From a bacterium (GTDB lineage: Bacteria; Patescibacteria; CPR2; UBA1875; JAJYID01): DNA of 64,000 bases. The stretch spans positions 364,589-428,588 of the forward strand of contig JAUSJO010000002.1 of assembly GCA_030647205.1 (NCBI GenBank), given 5' to 3'. Positions 15,929 through 27,025 of the stretch are shown here, piece by piece; the stretch's first letter is position 1; every line of letters begins with the position of its first letter. The notes under the pieces are model-generated. The model was given only the letters and a program-made list of their open reading frames with translations, did no database searches and was not told the origin of the DNA. Position numbers and translations under genes: made by a program.

Positions 15929-16258
15929 TTATTTTTCGAGGCAGGGACAGTTCTTTGAATTTAGTTCAGAAATGCCACCGACCAGATTGCACACATCTTT
16001 TCCGGCGCTAGATAGAAGTTTTGCAATGTGCGAGCTTCTGGCGCCGCTTTTGCAAACCAAAACAACCTTTTTGCTCCAGTCAATTTCGTTTATTTTAAGC
16101 GGAATCATAGAAAGGGGAATGAGTTTTGACCCTTTGATTTTGACAACCGCGTATTCGTCCTGTTCGCGAACATCTACGACCTCTAAACTATCCGGATTTT
16201 CCGCAAGCATTTCTCTAAATTCATTCGATGAAATATTTTTGATAGCCATAGGGAACAT
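15929..16258 (-). CDS. Single-domain rhodanese-like sulfurtransferase
   Basis: 109 residues, one rhodanese domain. LEVVDVREQDEYAVVKIKGS is the CH2-like motif and the active-site loop is VLVCKSGARSSHIAK with the catalytic Cys. Similar to GlpE/PspE-type proteins that carry persulfide sulfur. A second in-frame ATG three codons in (16249) is an alternative start. The C-terminus has a further Cys pair-like NCPCLEK. Confidence 0.88.
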   Translation of the reverse strand: MFPMAIKNISSNEFREMLAENPDSLEVVDVREQDEYAVVKIKGSKLIPLSMIPLKINEIDWSKKVVLVCKSGARSSHIAKLLSSAGKDVCNLVGGISELNSKNCPCLEK

Positions 16259-16348
16259 TCAAACAAATATTCGCGCACCTGTCCAGCATAAACGTAGTGT
16301 TTAAGTTTATTTGTTAGTCGGTTCTGTTTTTGCTATGATAGGCAGAGG

Positions 16349-16618
16349 ATGAAAATATCAATGAGGGATATAAAAAAACAGCTTCGGGAAAATAAGTACT
16401 TAAATCCGATAGTAACGGCAATCGGACTATTTTTTATATTTCTCGCTATTTTGGGAGCTTTCCTTCCTATCATTCCGGGATTTGTATTTTTATTTATTGG
16501 GCTTATAATACTGGGAGAAGAGTTCTTCCTGACAAGATGGATTCTCAAAAGATCACCGAAATCATTAAGAGATAAGCTGGAAAAAAGAAAAAACGGAGGG
16601 AGCAACAATGATAAGTAA
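16349..16618 (+). CDS. Small membrane protein (PGPGW-like)
   Basis: 89 residues. One long hydrophobic stretch with a central LPIIPGF turn (VTAIGLFFIFLAILGAFLPI then a second span ending LGEEFFL) resembles PGPGW-type two-span proteins of unknown function. The TGC-TATGAT box at 16334-16339 is 9 nt from the ATG, so the leader is short or absent. It overlaps the next gene by 11 bp. Confidence 0.6.
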   Translation: MKISMRDIKKQLRENKYLNPIVTAIGLFFIFLAILGAFLPIIPGFVFLFIGLIILGEEFFLTRWILKRSPKSLRDKLEKRKNGGSNNDK

Positions 16619-17357
16619 ACAACTTCTCAAATATATAGAAAAAGAAGACAAACTTGGAAAAAAGAAAAAAGAAGTAGAGGATATTCTGCTTGCAGCGGGC
16701 TGGCATGAAGACGCTGTTTCTGATGCTTTTGACGTCTATTATGAGAAGGATAATAAAGAAAAAAAGAGTGACGAGGCAAAAAAGATTGCGGTTTCGGTAA
16801 AGCAAGAAAAAAAGAAGCCAGCTAAAGAAACCAAAAAAACAGAAGTTCTGCCGGAACCGGAAGAAGAAATAGTTAAGTATAAAATCGAGACAGCCCAAGA
16901 GAATGTGGTACTAGAGAGTGCGGTTCCCGAGGCCAAGGCAAAGAAGTCAAGAGTGAGGCCTATTTTTCTTATCATGCTAAGTTTTGTTTTGGGTGCGGCT
17001 ATCATGATGGCTGTCTCAATGTTCTTCCTAGATAAGATCAACACATCCGTAATTTCGCAAAATAATGCGACTGGTTTTGAGGCGCAAAAGCTCGATGATG
17101 GTAAAAGAATCGCCGATGTTCTGAAAATTCAGGAAGAGTTAGAGAATTATTATGGTGAGCACAAAAGCTACCCGGACAGTCTAAAATCTTTAACAGATAT
17201 TCCGGCAGTATCAGATGAGATAAACTATACATATACTCCGATCGGTTCGCCGCCACAAAGCTACACTCTCAACATAGAAATGAAGAATACAAGTGACGGC
17301 GCCTTCAAAATTGATAGAGGATTTCTTACCTTAAAGAATAAGCAAGGTACTAAATAA
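16608..17357 (+). CDS. Membrane protein with N-terminal helical domain and pilin-like outer domain
   Basis: 249 residues in three parts. Residues 1-45 (KQLLKYIEKEDKLG...LLAAGWHEDAV) are a small helical domain seen at the N-terminus of several CPR membrane proteins. A charged linker and one membrane segment (FLIMLSFVLGAAIMMAVSMF, about 120-142) follow. The C-terminal domain, ADVLKIQEELENYYGEHKSY followed by a YTPIGSPPQSYTLNIEMK strand pair, resembles the globular part of type II secretion/type IV pseudopilins. No prepilin peptidase site is present. A similar C-terminal domain occurs in the 35640 gene. Confidence 0.6.
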   Translation: MISKQLLKYIEKEDKLGKKKKEVEDILLAAGWHEDAVSDAFDVYYEKDNKEKKSDEAKKIAVSVKQEKKKPAKETKKTEVLPEPEEEIVKYKIETAQENVVLESAVPEAKAKKSRVRPIFLIMLSFVLGAAIMMAVSMFFLDKINTSVISQNNATGFEAQKLDDGKRIADVLKIQEELENYYGEHKSYPDSLKSLTDIPAVSDEINYTYTPIGSPPQSYTLNIEMKNTSDGAFKIDRGFLTLKNKQGTK

Positions 17358-17779
17358 TGCTTGTAACGACACATACTCTTGTTGCCTCAACCATTGCTAT
17401 AAAGACAGGAAATCCTTACCTTTACTTACCATTTGCCGCAGTTGATCACTTCGTTCTTGATACTTTTCCGCACTTTGATGCTCCATGGGTAAGGAAAAAC
17501 TATTACAAAATGGCGGCAATTGATGCGTTTTTTGGGATTACGATATTTCTGGTATTGGCCCGCTATACAAAGTTTTCTGTTTTAATCCTTTTTGCGGTTT
17601 GTCTTCTTGCCGGCTGGCCAGATCTGGTTACACTTTTCAAAAAATTAACAGGAATAAAATCAAAGAAAGTAACTAAATTCATAAACTTTCACGAAGATAT
17701 ACAGCGGCTTGAGTTCCCGGCAGGGATATTTATTGAGATAGTGATAGTTGTGGGGTGTTTGTTGTTGATATTTTTATGA
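17357..17779 (+). CDS. Membrane protein of unknown function
   Basis: 140 residues with three or four membrane segments. His and Asp residues (TTHTLVAS, AAVDHF, FPHFDAPW, FHEDIQRLE) are placed as in some integral-membrane metal hydrolases of the YdjM type, but the match is weak. The ATG overlaps the preceding TAA by one base (TAATG), so the three genes from 16349 form one operon. The promoter of the rRNA unit begins 10 bp downstream. Confidence 0.5.
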   Translation: MLVTTHTLVASTIAIKTGNPYLYLPFAAVDHFVLDTFPHFDAPWVRKNYYKMAAIDAFFGITIFLVLARYTKFSVLILFAVCLLAGWPDLVTLFKKLTGIKSKKVTKFINFHEDIQRLEFPAGIFIEIVIVVGCLLLIFL

Positions 17780-17789
17780 TATAAAAAAG

Positions 17790-17818
17790 CTTGATTTATT
17801 TTTTGATATTTGTTAAAC
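17790..17818 (+). promoter_or_regulatory. Promoter of the 23S-5S rRNA unit
   Basis: TTGATT (17790-17795), a 17-nt spacer and TGT-TAAACT (17813-17818). The predicted start is near 17825, about 300 nt before the mature 23S. Confidence 0.55.
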
Positions 17819-18128
17819 TCTATAAAGCTAATAAACGAGGCCTTAGTATGAAGGACGGCGGTGACATCTAAATAATAAGCGGATCTAGTTAACAAGCCTA
17901 ATTTTTGAGCATGTAAGTCCGCGGTTAAGGCGGATTTTTAAATTGTCTTGGCAGATGGGTGTAGAAAACATTCTGTATCGATTCACCCAAGATAAAAAGG
18001 ACTTTGACAACTAAATAACGATATGACATACCAGCCTTGAGTGTATGTATATCGTGATGGGTAAATGAATTATTGCAATTCAAATCGAACGAAAAAAAAT
18101 CCAGTTGATGATTACTGGTTAAAAAAAT
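17819..18128 (+). other. Leader region of the 23S rRNA with processing-stem arm
   Basis: No gene in this 310-bp stretch. It holds a small hairpin TCCGC/GCGGA followed by TTTTTA (about 17911-17938), which could act as an attenuator, and a second stem GGGTG/CACCC (about 17953-17988). From 18101 the sequence CCAGTTGATGATTACTGG begins the 5' arm of a stem of about 35 bp that pairs with 21354-21393 behind the 23S. No 16S or tRNA lies in it. Confidence 0.6.
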
Positions 18129-21353
<3,225 letters not shown>

Positions 21354-21363
<10 letters not shown>

Positions 21364-21393
21364 AATTTTTTTCAACCAGTAATCAGTGATTGG
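21354..21393 (+). other. 3' arm of the 23S processing stem
   Basis: Reverse complement closely matches 18101-18138 over about 35 bp, including CCAGTAATC against GATTACTGG. It would bring the two ends of the 23S together for RNase III-type cleavage. Confidence 0.75.
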
Positions 21394-21444
21394 ATTTAAA
21401 AATAATTCAATTTGCACCATCAAAATGTATAAGTGTATTAGGCA

Positions 21445-21568
21445 GTGTTCTGGTGGCTTTTGCGGAAGGGTCACACCTGTTCCCATCCCGAACACAGAAG
21501 TTAAGCCTTCCAGCGGCGATGATACTTGAGTCATCAAGCTCTGGGAAAGTAGCGCGTCGCCAGAACAT
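21445..21568 (+). rRNA. 5S ribosomal RNA
   Basis: Conserved 5S features: helix I arms TGTTCTGG and CCAGAACA, CACACCTGTTCCCATCCCGA (loop B/helix III), GAACACAGAAGTTAAG and GGGAAAGTAG. The pairing of the ends extends outward to a near-perfect 21-bp stem from GTGTATTAGG (about 21433) to CCTGATACAC (about 21580), so the exact mature ends are uncertain by several bases. It is 80 nt behind the 23S. Confidence 0.92.
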
Positions 21569-21582
21569 TGCCTGATACACGC

Positions 21583-21618
21583 AAAAAGGCACATTAAATT
21601 TATTTAGTGTGCCTTTTT
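21583..21618 (+). terminator. Terminator of the rRNA unit
   Basis: AAAAAGGCACA stem pairing with TGTGCCTTTTT, ending in a T run. It follows the 5S directly. Confidence 0.85.
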
Positions 21619-21640
21619 GTATTTGGTATATAATTAGTCC

Positions 21641-22129
21641 ATGCAAAAAGAAAATTTTTCAATCAGGGCTGTCGGAATCGTAATTCATAACGGTCAACTC
21701 CTTGTTATGCAACGGGAAAGGGGGGAAGATATGTATTTTGTTTTTCCCGGCGGAGGAGTTGAAGCCGATGAAACCGTAGAAGAAGCTGTTATCAGAGAGA
21801 TAATGGCGGAAACATCTATTGATGTTGAGGTAGACAAACTTATCTATAAACATTATCTTGATCACGGCGAAAGAGGAAAAAGTGAGCAGCATTTTTATCT
21901 TTGTAGATATTTAAAAGGTAAGCCCGAGCTGGGAGATGATAATGAAAGGGAAGCTATGGAAAAAGGCGAAACATATTATAAACCGCAATGGATGGATTTA
22001 GATAAAATATCAGAGTTACTTTTGTATCCATTGGAAATCCGTGGCTGGCTTTTAGAAGATATAAAAAATAATTTTATAAATACGCCAAGAGAAGAACATT
22101 TAAAGGTTTCTGACCTCAGACAAATTTAA
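21641..22129 (+). CDS. Nudix-family protein with degenerate Nudix box
   Basis: 162 residues. The fold marks are present (RAVGIVIHNGQLLVMQRERG, FPGGGVEADE), but the catalytic helix reads REIMAETSI instead of REUxEExGU, so one of the two metal-binding Glu positions is Ala and the Gly is Ser. Activity may be reduced or altered. TATAAT at 21629-21634 ends 6 nt before the ATG, a leaderless arrangement right after the rRNA terminator. Substrate unknown. Confidence 0.75.
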   Translation: MQKENFSIRAVGIVIHNGQLLVMQRERGEDMYFVFPGGGVEADETVEEAVIREIMAETSIDVEVDKLIYKHYLDHGERGKSEQHFYLCRYLKGKPELGDDNEREAMEKGETYYKPQWMDLDKISELLLYPLEIRGWLLEDIKNNFINTPREEHLKVSDLRQI

Positions 22130-22142
22130 TTAAAAAAGAAAA

Positions 22143-22167
22143 GAGGCGCGGAAAGTTTCCGCGCCTC
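22143..22167 (-). terminator. Terminator of the 22193 gene
   Basis: GAGGCGCGGAAA hairpin with matching arm. The T run lies on the minus-strand side (complement of 22131-22142), so it serves the minus-strand gene. Confidence 0.8.
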
Positions 22168-22192
22168 GTGCAGGCACTTCTTTGCGGGCTTT

Positions 22193-23227
22193 TTAGGACG
22201 GGATTTCTACGGCCTTTGTCCTTGGCTGCAGTTTCCTTGTCCTTTTACCGCTGTTGATGTGACCAACAATCAGGTTATAAAGTATTTCCTTGGCTTTTCC
22301 GGTCGCAGAGCAAAGGCTTGCTACATACGGATCGGAAGAGACAGGAAACAGTTTTATTTTCCTGACAAGGGGGGCTTCGATGAAAAGCCTGTTTTCCTTC
22401 CAGAAGTTCGTGTGGTTGGAAAGCACAGTAGCCAGAACCATCAGGTATGACGACCGGATGTACGGTGCGCCACCTGAGTACGTGATACACTGGATACCCC
22501 AACACTGGTCCACTAGATGGAAGAAGGTCTTCACATTGTCCCGGAAAATATTTTTTCCGGTCCTGCCCATTATTTTTTGGGCACCAGCACCCAGCTCCTT
22601 GATCCCGCTTGATTTGCCGGGACCAATGTGAGCATGCAGTGCTCCTGAAACCTTCAGGAGCGTGACTGCTGAAATGAGCTCTGATCTTCTCATCCGCTGT
22701 TGCCAGTTAACCCTGCCGTGAAGCACAAAGGTTTTGTCTTGGCACAAACGATAGAGAAGATCAACCACTTCTATATCATAGCGCATATTCCGGAGCAAAA
22801 CGTTTGACGATAGCTTTGTCCGGTCAGCGTTTAGGATCTTGAAGCGGTCTCTTTCCCATTCTTCGTTGGTACCGAAATGAACGGTGGCACCTAGCCTGGG
22901 AAGTCTCCCTCCATTTTCCTGCATAATCTGCCTAGCGGCACTGACGCGCTGAAGGCCGTCGATGATATAGACCGGGTTTTGAAGGTAGAAGCCGGAACTT
23001 CTCTCCATATACTTCTCTCCGCGCATTCCCAGGTCAATATCGGGAATAGAACCCTCATGAAATCCCTCTATGATAGAGGTGATTGTCGTAAGGGGAAGAA
23101 CTTCTCTCTGGTAGTCTGCTACCTGGAGAAGCGGTAGGGAGTCGGGATCGATCCTCCCTCGAAGGATGATTTCTCCTTCAAGTGTCTCGTCGAGCGCTGC
23201 GTGGTTCATTTTGATGCTCTCACTCAT
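22193..23227 (-). CDS. DGQHR/ParB-like domain protein
   Basis: 344 residues. The segment NPVYIIDGLQRVSAARQIM matches the DGQHR/ParB-type motif (Asp-Gly-x-x-Arg) found in DndB-like and related DNA-associated proteins, with ILNADRTKLSSNVLLRNMR further on. Such domains bind nucleotides or DNA in defence, conjugation and modification systems; the role here is unknown. The start chosen has AAAGGAGG 9 nt upstream. The longer frame from 23287 would start before the ribosome site. No dnd or restriction genes are adjacent. Confidence 0.6.
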   Translation of the reverse strand: MSESIKMNHAALDETLEGEIILRGRIDPDSLPLLQVADYQREVLPLTTITSIIEGFHEGSIPDIDLGMRGEKYMERSSGFYLQNPVYIIDGLQRVSAARQIMQENGGRLPRLGATVHFGTNEEWERDRFKILNADRTKLSSNVLLRNMRYDIEVVDLLYRLCQDKTFVLHGRVNWQQRMRRSELISAVTLLKVSGALHAHIGPGKSSGIKELGAGAQKIMGRTGKNIFRDNVKTFFHLVDQCWGIQCITYSGGAPYIRSSYLMVLATVLSNHTNFWKENRLFIEAPLVRKIKLFPVSSDPYVASLCSATGKAKEILYNLIVGHINSGKRTRKLQPRTKAVEIPS

Positions 23228-23302
23228 ATAGAGCATCCTCCTTTGGATAGTAGGTCTAGCTCCCTTAGGATAGCGACCTTTTTTCAAAGTGCCTGCCGAT
23301 GG

Positions 23303-23331
23303 ATTATAACATAACTTGTATCATATGGAAA
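23303..23331 (-). promoter_or_regulatory. Promoter of the 22193 gene
   Basis: On the minus strand TGT-TATAAT (23303-23308) with a weak TTTCCA -35 at 17-nt spacing. Predicted start near 23296, leaving a leader of about 70 nt. Confidence 0.5.
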
Positions 23332-23527
23332 GAGTTTGTGCTTATTACTGTGTTTTCAGGCTTTTCTCAGCACCACTCGTTAGTATTCATAAAAAAGCTA
23401 CAAAAAATCGTCCGAATATTCTTTGTTTTGACCAATGCTTTCAAACCCCAGTAGCTTTAGACTTGAATCAAACACAAACAAAAGCAGGATGTTGTGTAAT
23501 AAAATTTAATTGAATGGAGGTGGGAAA

Positions 23528-23725
23528 ATGGCTGGAACAAAAAAAGGCGGGCTTATGGCTGCCAAAACCAACAAGGAAAGATACGGCACCGATTTCTATG
23601 AGAGAATCGGACGTATCGGCGGCAGGCGCGGCACCACTGGTGGTTTTGCTGCAAATCCTGAGCTGGCAAAGATAGCCGGCAGAAAAGGCGGCAAAGCAAG
23701 TGCTGCAAGCAGAAAGAAAAAATAA
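23528..23725 (+). CDS. KGG-motif small basic protein (YciG-like)
   Basis: 65 residues, very basic and Gly-rich. It contains the stress-protein KGG repeats: TNKERYGTDFYERIGRIGG and AKIAGRKGGKAS. The family (YciG/conidiation-type) is tied to stress and stationary phase in other bacteria, mechanism unknown. GGAGGT 6 nt before the ATG sets the start. It is not co-directional with the DGQHR gene; the two diverge. Confidence 0.7.
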   Translation: MAGTKKGGLMAAKTNKERYGTDFYERIGRIGGRRGTTGGFAANPELAKIAGRKGGKASAASRKKK

Positions 23726-23730
23726 TCAAA

Positions 23731-23771
23731 ATCTCGGCTCAAGTAGTGCTACCACGACAAAGAGCCGAGAT
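23731..23771 (+). other. 10-bp hairpin between the KGG gene and the next small gene
   Basis: ATCTCGGCTC pairs with GAGCCGAGAT around a 21-nt loop. There is no T run, so it is more likely a processing or translation-control hairpin than a terminator. Confidence 0.5.
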
Positions 23772-23787
23772 GAGAGGTACATATAAA

Positions 23788-23952
23788 ATGGGTAAAACTA
23801 TTCGATTTGGAGAGCGTAGAGGAGAGAAGTTTAAAACGTATTCAAAAAAATACCCCGAGCTTGTTTCACCGAGGGTTTTCTATAATAAACTAGATACAAA
23901 AGGGCCGAGGTCTAAGCAGTTAGCCAAGAAAAGGCGAACAACCTATAAATAG
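23788..23952 (+). CDS. Small basic hypothetical protein
   Basis: 54 residues (MGKTIRFGERRGEKFKTYSK...), strongly basic, possibly nucleic-acid binding. GAGAGG lies 9-14 nt upstream. It follows the KGG gene and may share its transcript. It overlaps the convergent peptidase gene by 10 bp. Function unknown. Confidence 0.5.
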   Translation: MGKTIRFGERRGEKFKTYSKKYPELVSPRVFYNKLDTKGPRSKQLAKKRRTTYK

Positions 23953-24509
23953 TGAATTGCACTATTTATAGAGGCCACAAGTGACAAAACGCAAGGGACA
24001 AGTTGTTTTGTGTTTTGGGATTTGATTATTGTTTGTGTCTTGTCGCCTGCATCTTGTATTTTTGAGATAATTCTCTTCCTGACTTCGCGGTCTTTTCTTT
24101 CATTTACTTTCCAGTGGCAGTCACAGGCAAAACAGCCAAATGTGCTTCTGTCTTTTTGCAGTGAGTATTCGCCGCACTTCGGGCAGGTTGCACGCTTGTC
24201 GAGCCATTTATCATAACTTTCGAGGCACTCTGTGATGTGGTCCTCGTCAACTTCTATATTATATTCGTGTGCCAATCTGCGGGTTTCTTCCCACGCCTCG
24301 TGCTCCAGCCCCAAAAGCTCTACATCATAGTTGTAGGAGTAGTGACCCAGTCTCATGTGGGCTATTTCATGAAGCAATGCCAAAGAACCATCACTGTTTT
24401 CCAGCTCCTCAGGGACATAGGTGATAGTCTTGGTATTGGCGTTAAACGAAAACACTTGCCCCGGGAGGCAGTTGTTTTCATCGATGAATTGTTTTATGGC
24501 GACATTCAT
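23943..24509 (-). CDS. ImmA/IrrE-like metallopeptidase with zinc ribbon
   Basis: 188 residues. The zinc-protease helix LLHEIAHMRLGHYS (HExxH) is followed by a Glu-rich helix HEAWEETRRLAHEY, as in ImmA/IrrE peptidases that cleave repressors in phage, mobile-element and stress systems. A four-Cys ribbon (CPKCGEY...CFACDC) sits at about residues 109-131. The tail is unusual and may be frayed. A TAAAAT box ends 8 nt before the ATG with AGGAA between, so the leader is minimal. Confidence 0.72.
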   Translation of the reverse strand: MNVAIKQFIDENNCLPGQVFSFNANTKTITYVPEELENSDGSLALLHEIAHMRLGHYSYNYDVELLGLEHEAWEETRRLAHEYNIEVDEDHITECLESYDKWLDKRATCPKCGEYSLQKDRSTFGCFACDCHWKVNERKDREVRKRIISKIQDAGDKTQTIIKSQNTKQLVPCVLSLVASINSAIHYL

Positions 24510-24564
24510 TGGTTCCTATTTTATCCTTCAAGTTATCCCCATGTAAAGCATGAGGGGAATGAAA

Positions 24565-24594
24565 AACACCCCATTCAGTAATGAATGGGGTGTT
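24565..24594 (-). terminator. Terminator of the 24637 gene
   Basis: AACACCCCATTCA pairs with TGAATGGGGTGTT. The T run TTTTTC is on the minus-strand side. Confidence 0.82.
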
Positions 24595-24636
24595 GTATAG
24601 TTGTTTGCTCGAAGCTATAGAAAAGTGTCAGGATGT

Positions 24637-25017
24637 CTATTCCCCGAAGTTACAACAGGAAATATTTCCACCATCGACAATGCGAACCTTGTCCAGTCGC
24701 CCTTCAATGAGCATTGGATACTCACCGTCGGGAACACCTACCGGCATACCGGGCTTGTTGGGATCTTCAGGATAATCGAGTTTGTCGATGAAATACCTTT
24801 GAACCTTCCGGATATAGTCAGACATCCATAGGGGAGCCGGAGGATAGATGACTTTGCGAATTTCAACCGGCGTTTCCTCATTGGCGTAGAAGGTTGCCTG
24901 ACCGACATACTTGATGGCGGTCTGGACTTCTTCTTTGAAGGTATCAAAAACGATTTGGCTGTATTTTACCCTACGCATTCCCGGCTTTAGGTCTTCAGGA
25001 CCAAGTTTTAGCTTCAC
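24637..25017 (-). CDS. Hypothetical protein
   Basis: 126 residues, not recognised. Soluble, with Pro-rich segments (YPPAPLW, DYPEDPNKPGMPVGVPDGEY) and a C-terminal Cys pair (GNISCCNFGE). Starts with GTG, supported by AGGAGG 7 nt upstream. It is a single-gene unit with its own strong promoter and terminator. Confidence 0.6.
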   Translation of the reverse strand: MKLKLGPEDLKPGMRRVKYSQIVFDTFKEEVQTAIKYVGQATFYANEETPVEIRKVIYPPAPLWMSDYIRKVQRYFIDKLDYPEDPNKPGMPVGVPDGEYPMLIEGRLDKVRIVDGGNISCCNFGE

Positions 25018-25110
25018 AGTATTACCTCCTGTTGTCTAACGGTTTAAAGTGCTAATTTTAACAGGCTTCTGTGTTCTCTTTTCCTACCTGACTTAAAAAA
25101 TAATATTAAC

Positions 25111-25139
25111 ATTATATAAGAAATTTGTAATATAGTCAA
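25111..25139 (-). promoter_or_regulatory. Promoter of the 24637 gene
   Basis: Minus strand TTGACT (25134-25139), 17-nt spacer, TATAAT (25111-25116). The start near 25104 gives a leader of about 85 nt. Confidence 0.75.
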
Positions 25140-25225
25140 TATTTTTCGCTTGAGTTATTTTGTTCGTAAAGCATAAGCATGAAATAATTTACCATTAAGG
25201 TCTAATATATGATAAAATTTTAAGT

Positions 25226-25825
25226 ATGGAGAAAAGCCAGGAAAACAAAATAGCCGATTTTCTATTTGAAATTGGGACCATGAGAAAACTGCCCAGAATG
25301 CATCAACAGATGTTTCTGACTCAGGATTTATCGGATAATATTGCCACTCATTCATATAGAGTTGCGATGATAGCTTGGTTTCTGGCAAAAATGGAAAAGG
25401 TCGATCCTTACAAAACAGTAATGATGGCCATGTTGCATGATGCTGGCGAGATAAGAAGTGGTGACCATAACTATGTACATAAAAAATATATAAAAGTTTA
25501 CGAAGATGAAATTGCTGAGGATCAGTTTGGGGACCTACCGTTTGATGATTTTCTTGAAATGAATAAAGAGTATGAAAAAAGGGTAAGCAAGGAAGCGATA
25601 GTCGCTAAAGACGCCGACCTGATAGATCAAATACTGCTTCTAAAAGAATATGTTCAACAAGGGAATACTGAAGCTCAAATATGGCTCAGGGGTAAGGGGA
25701 GCTTAAATAAGAATATTCAATACAATAGCCTAAAAACAGTTTCGGGTAAGAAGCTGGGAAGAGAGATTATCTATTGTAAGGTCTCAAAATGGTGGGAAAA
25801 TATCTGGACTTCTAAAAACAGGTAG
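25226..25825 (+). CDS. HD-domain hydrolase (YfbR/HDDC2-like)
   Basis: 199 residues with HD-superfamily metal ligands in order: ATHSYRVAMIAWFLA, MLHDAGEI and AKDADLIDQI. This matches YfbR/HDDC2-type 5'-deoxynucleotidases that dephosphorylate nucleoside monophosphates. TGA-TAAAAT at 25213-25218 ends 7 nt before the ATG, another leaderless start. No terminator is visible after it. Confidence 0.82.
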   Translation: MEKSQENKIADFLFEIGTMRKLPRMHQQMFLTQDLSDNIATHSYRVAMIAWFLAKMEKVDPYKTVMMAMLHDAGEIRSGDHNYVHKKYIKVYEDEIAEDQFGDLPFDDFLEMNKEYEKRVSKEAIVAKDADLIDQILLLKEYVQQGNTEAQIWLRGKGSLNKNIQYNSLKTVSGKKLGREIIYCKVSKWWENIWTSKNR

Positions 25826-25915
25826 ACCTCTTTATTCAGTACAATTTCGCTCTGATTTTTATAATAAATTGTAAAGATGAGGGTCCCTTTGCTCTGAGAT
25901 TTAGATAAAAGCCTC

Positions 25916-25944
25916 TTGCCAAAGTATTTATGGTATGGTATAGT
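25916..25944 (+). promoter_or_regulatory. Promoter of the 26074 gene
   Basis: TTGCCA (25916-25921), 17-nt spacer, TGG-TATAGT (25939-25944). The leader of about 120 nt starts with a CCCAG-AAA-CTTGGG hairpin and ends in AAAGGAGAGG. Confidence 0.6.
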
Positions 25945-26073
25945 AAACGCGATAGGAAAAATACCCAGAAACTTGGGAGAACATTTATAACGATAAATAA
26001 TTTCCATTTTCCCATCTGTTAGCCAATGCTGGCAGGTGTAGTTTGCAAATCCAAAGACTAAAGGAGAGGTGAA

Positions 26074-26781
26074 ATGCGATCAGTTATGATAGGGATAATT
26101 GCTGCATTGCTCGTGTTTTCTGCATCCTCGGGGGTTGCGGTTGCGAGCGAGGTACCGGAGTGCTACATTACGTATAGCGGATATCCGGGTGTGCTCCATG
26201 GGAGTGCCGGAGAGACGGTGTATATGGGAGTCTCTACCGCTTGCCCCGCCACAGCGACGATCTACTGGGGAGGAACAAATACGCAGGTCATCGACATCGA
26301 TCAGGCTGCGGGTGGTGTTTATCTGGACATTCCGATGTCGGTGAAGAACAACTCGACTCGCATAGTTGAATTAGACGGTACCAATGGCACGGCCTCGTAT
26401 CATACTGAGGCACGTTTGGTAATCGGCAATCCTCCGGAGTTACATCTCCAGCTGGACTTCTATCATCAGATGGCCTACTGGAGGAGCTATGCAGACTACT
26501 GTGCGAGGACTTTGTCCGCTGACTATGTTCTGTATAACCCCGGAGACAATGACGCATATGCTATTATGGTAGGCGAGAGAGCGTCATGTAGTAATGGCGT
26601 GGAACCAATCGGTCACTCATTGAGTCTGGTGTCAGACAAAATCCCCGCAGGGGGAATGATCAATATCACCAGGCAATACAGGGTATCCCAAGGTGTCACT
26701 TACTTCAGAACTTACCTGGGGATTCGGGCCGAGGACGTGAACGGATATGTACATGACTTCGGGGTTTTGCCCGAGGAATAA
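26074..26781 (+). CDS. Exported protein, paralogue of the 27026 product
   Basis: 235 residues with a signal peptide (SVMIGIIAALLVFSASSGVA, cleavage near VAVASE). The mature part is beta-rich with several Cys. The C-terminal 110 residues, from LQLDFYHQMAYWRSYADY on, align with LQLSLAMRGARWASYADY in the 27026 protein, and both end in a strand with a Tyr/Asn-rich turn. No enzyme motif is seen. They may be extracellular beta-sandwich proteins. Base composition is GC-richer than the neighbouring enzymes. Confidence 0.65.
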   Translation: MRSVMIGIIAALLVFSASSGVAVASEVPECYITYSGYPGVLHGSAGETVYMGVSTACPATATIYWGGTNTQVIDIDQAAGGVYLDIPMSVKNNSTRIVELDGTNGTASYHTEARLVIGNPPELHLQLDFYHQMAYWRSYADYCARTLSADYVLYNPGDNDAYAIMVGERASCSNGVEPIGHSLSLVSDKIPAGGMINITRQYRVSQGVTYFRTYLGIRAEDVNGYVHDFGVLPEE

Positions 26782-26802
26782 CACATATGGAAATGAAAAA
26801 CA

Positions 26803-26829
26803 AAAGGGCGCTCCGCTGGAGCGCCCTTT
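26803..26829 (+). terminator. Intrinsic terminator
   Basis: AAAGGGCGCTCC-GCT-GGAGCGCCCTTT, ending the 26074 unit. Confidence 0.88.
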
Positions 26830-26868
26830 CTCATTTACATAATTAATTTTAGTAAACAGAAAAACCCT

Positions 26869-26940
26869 TTGTCAAAGCGCTTATTTTAAGATATAATGTC
26901 TTTACTGCAGAGGGATTACCGTGAAAACGGGTATCCCTCT
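26869..26940 (+). promoter_or_regulatory. Promoter and 5' hairpin of the 27026 gene
   Basis: TTGTCA (26869-26874), 17-nt spacer, TATAAT (26892-26897). The start near 26904 is followed almost at once by a strong hairpin, AGAGGGAT...ATCCCTCT with an inner CCGT-GAAA-ACGG (26909-26940), then TTT. It may stabilise the mRNA or act as an attenuator. Confidence 0.65.
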
Positions 26941-27025
26941 TTGCATGCAACATTTATTTCCTTTCCATCTGCTAGACATCAGGTCGGTGGGTGTATCCTA
27001 TAAAGCTCGAGTCAGGGAGGTTAAA

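Noticed and set aside
26921..27025. N-terminal extension of the exported 27026 protein
   Set aside because: This part falls over the 5' hairpin of the transcript, and the signal peptide with a good SD site begins at 27026.
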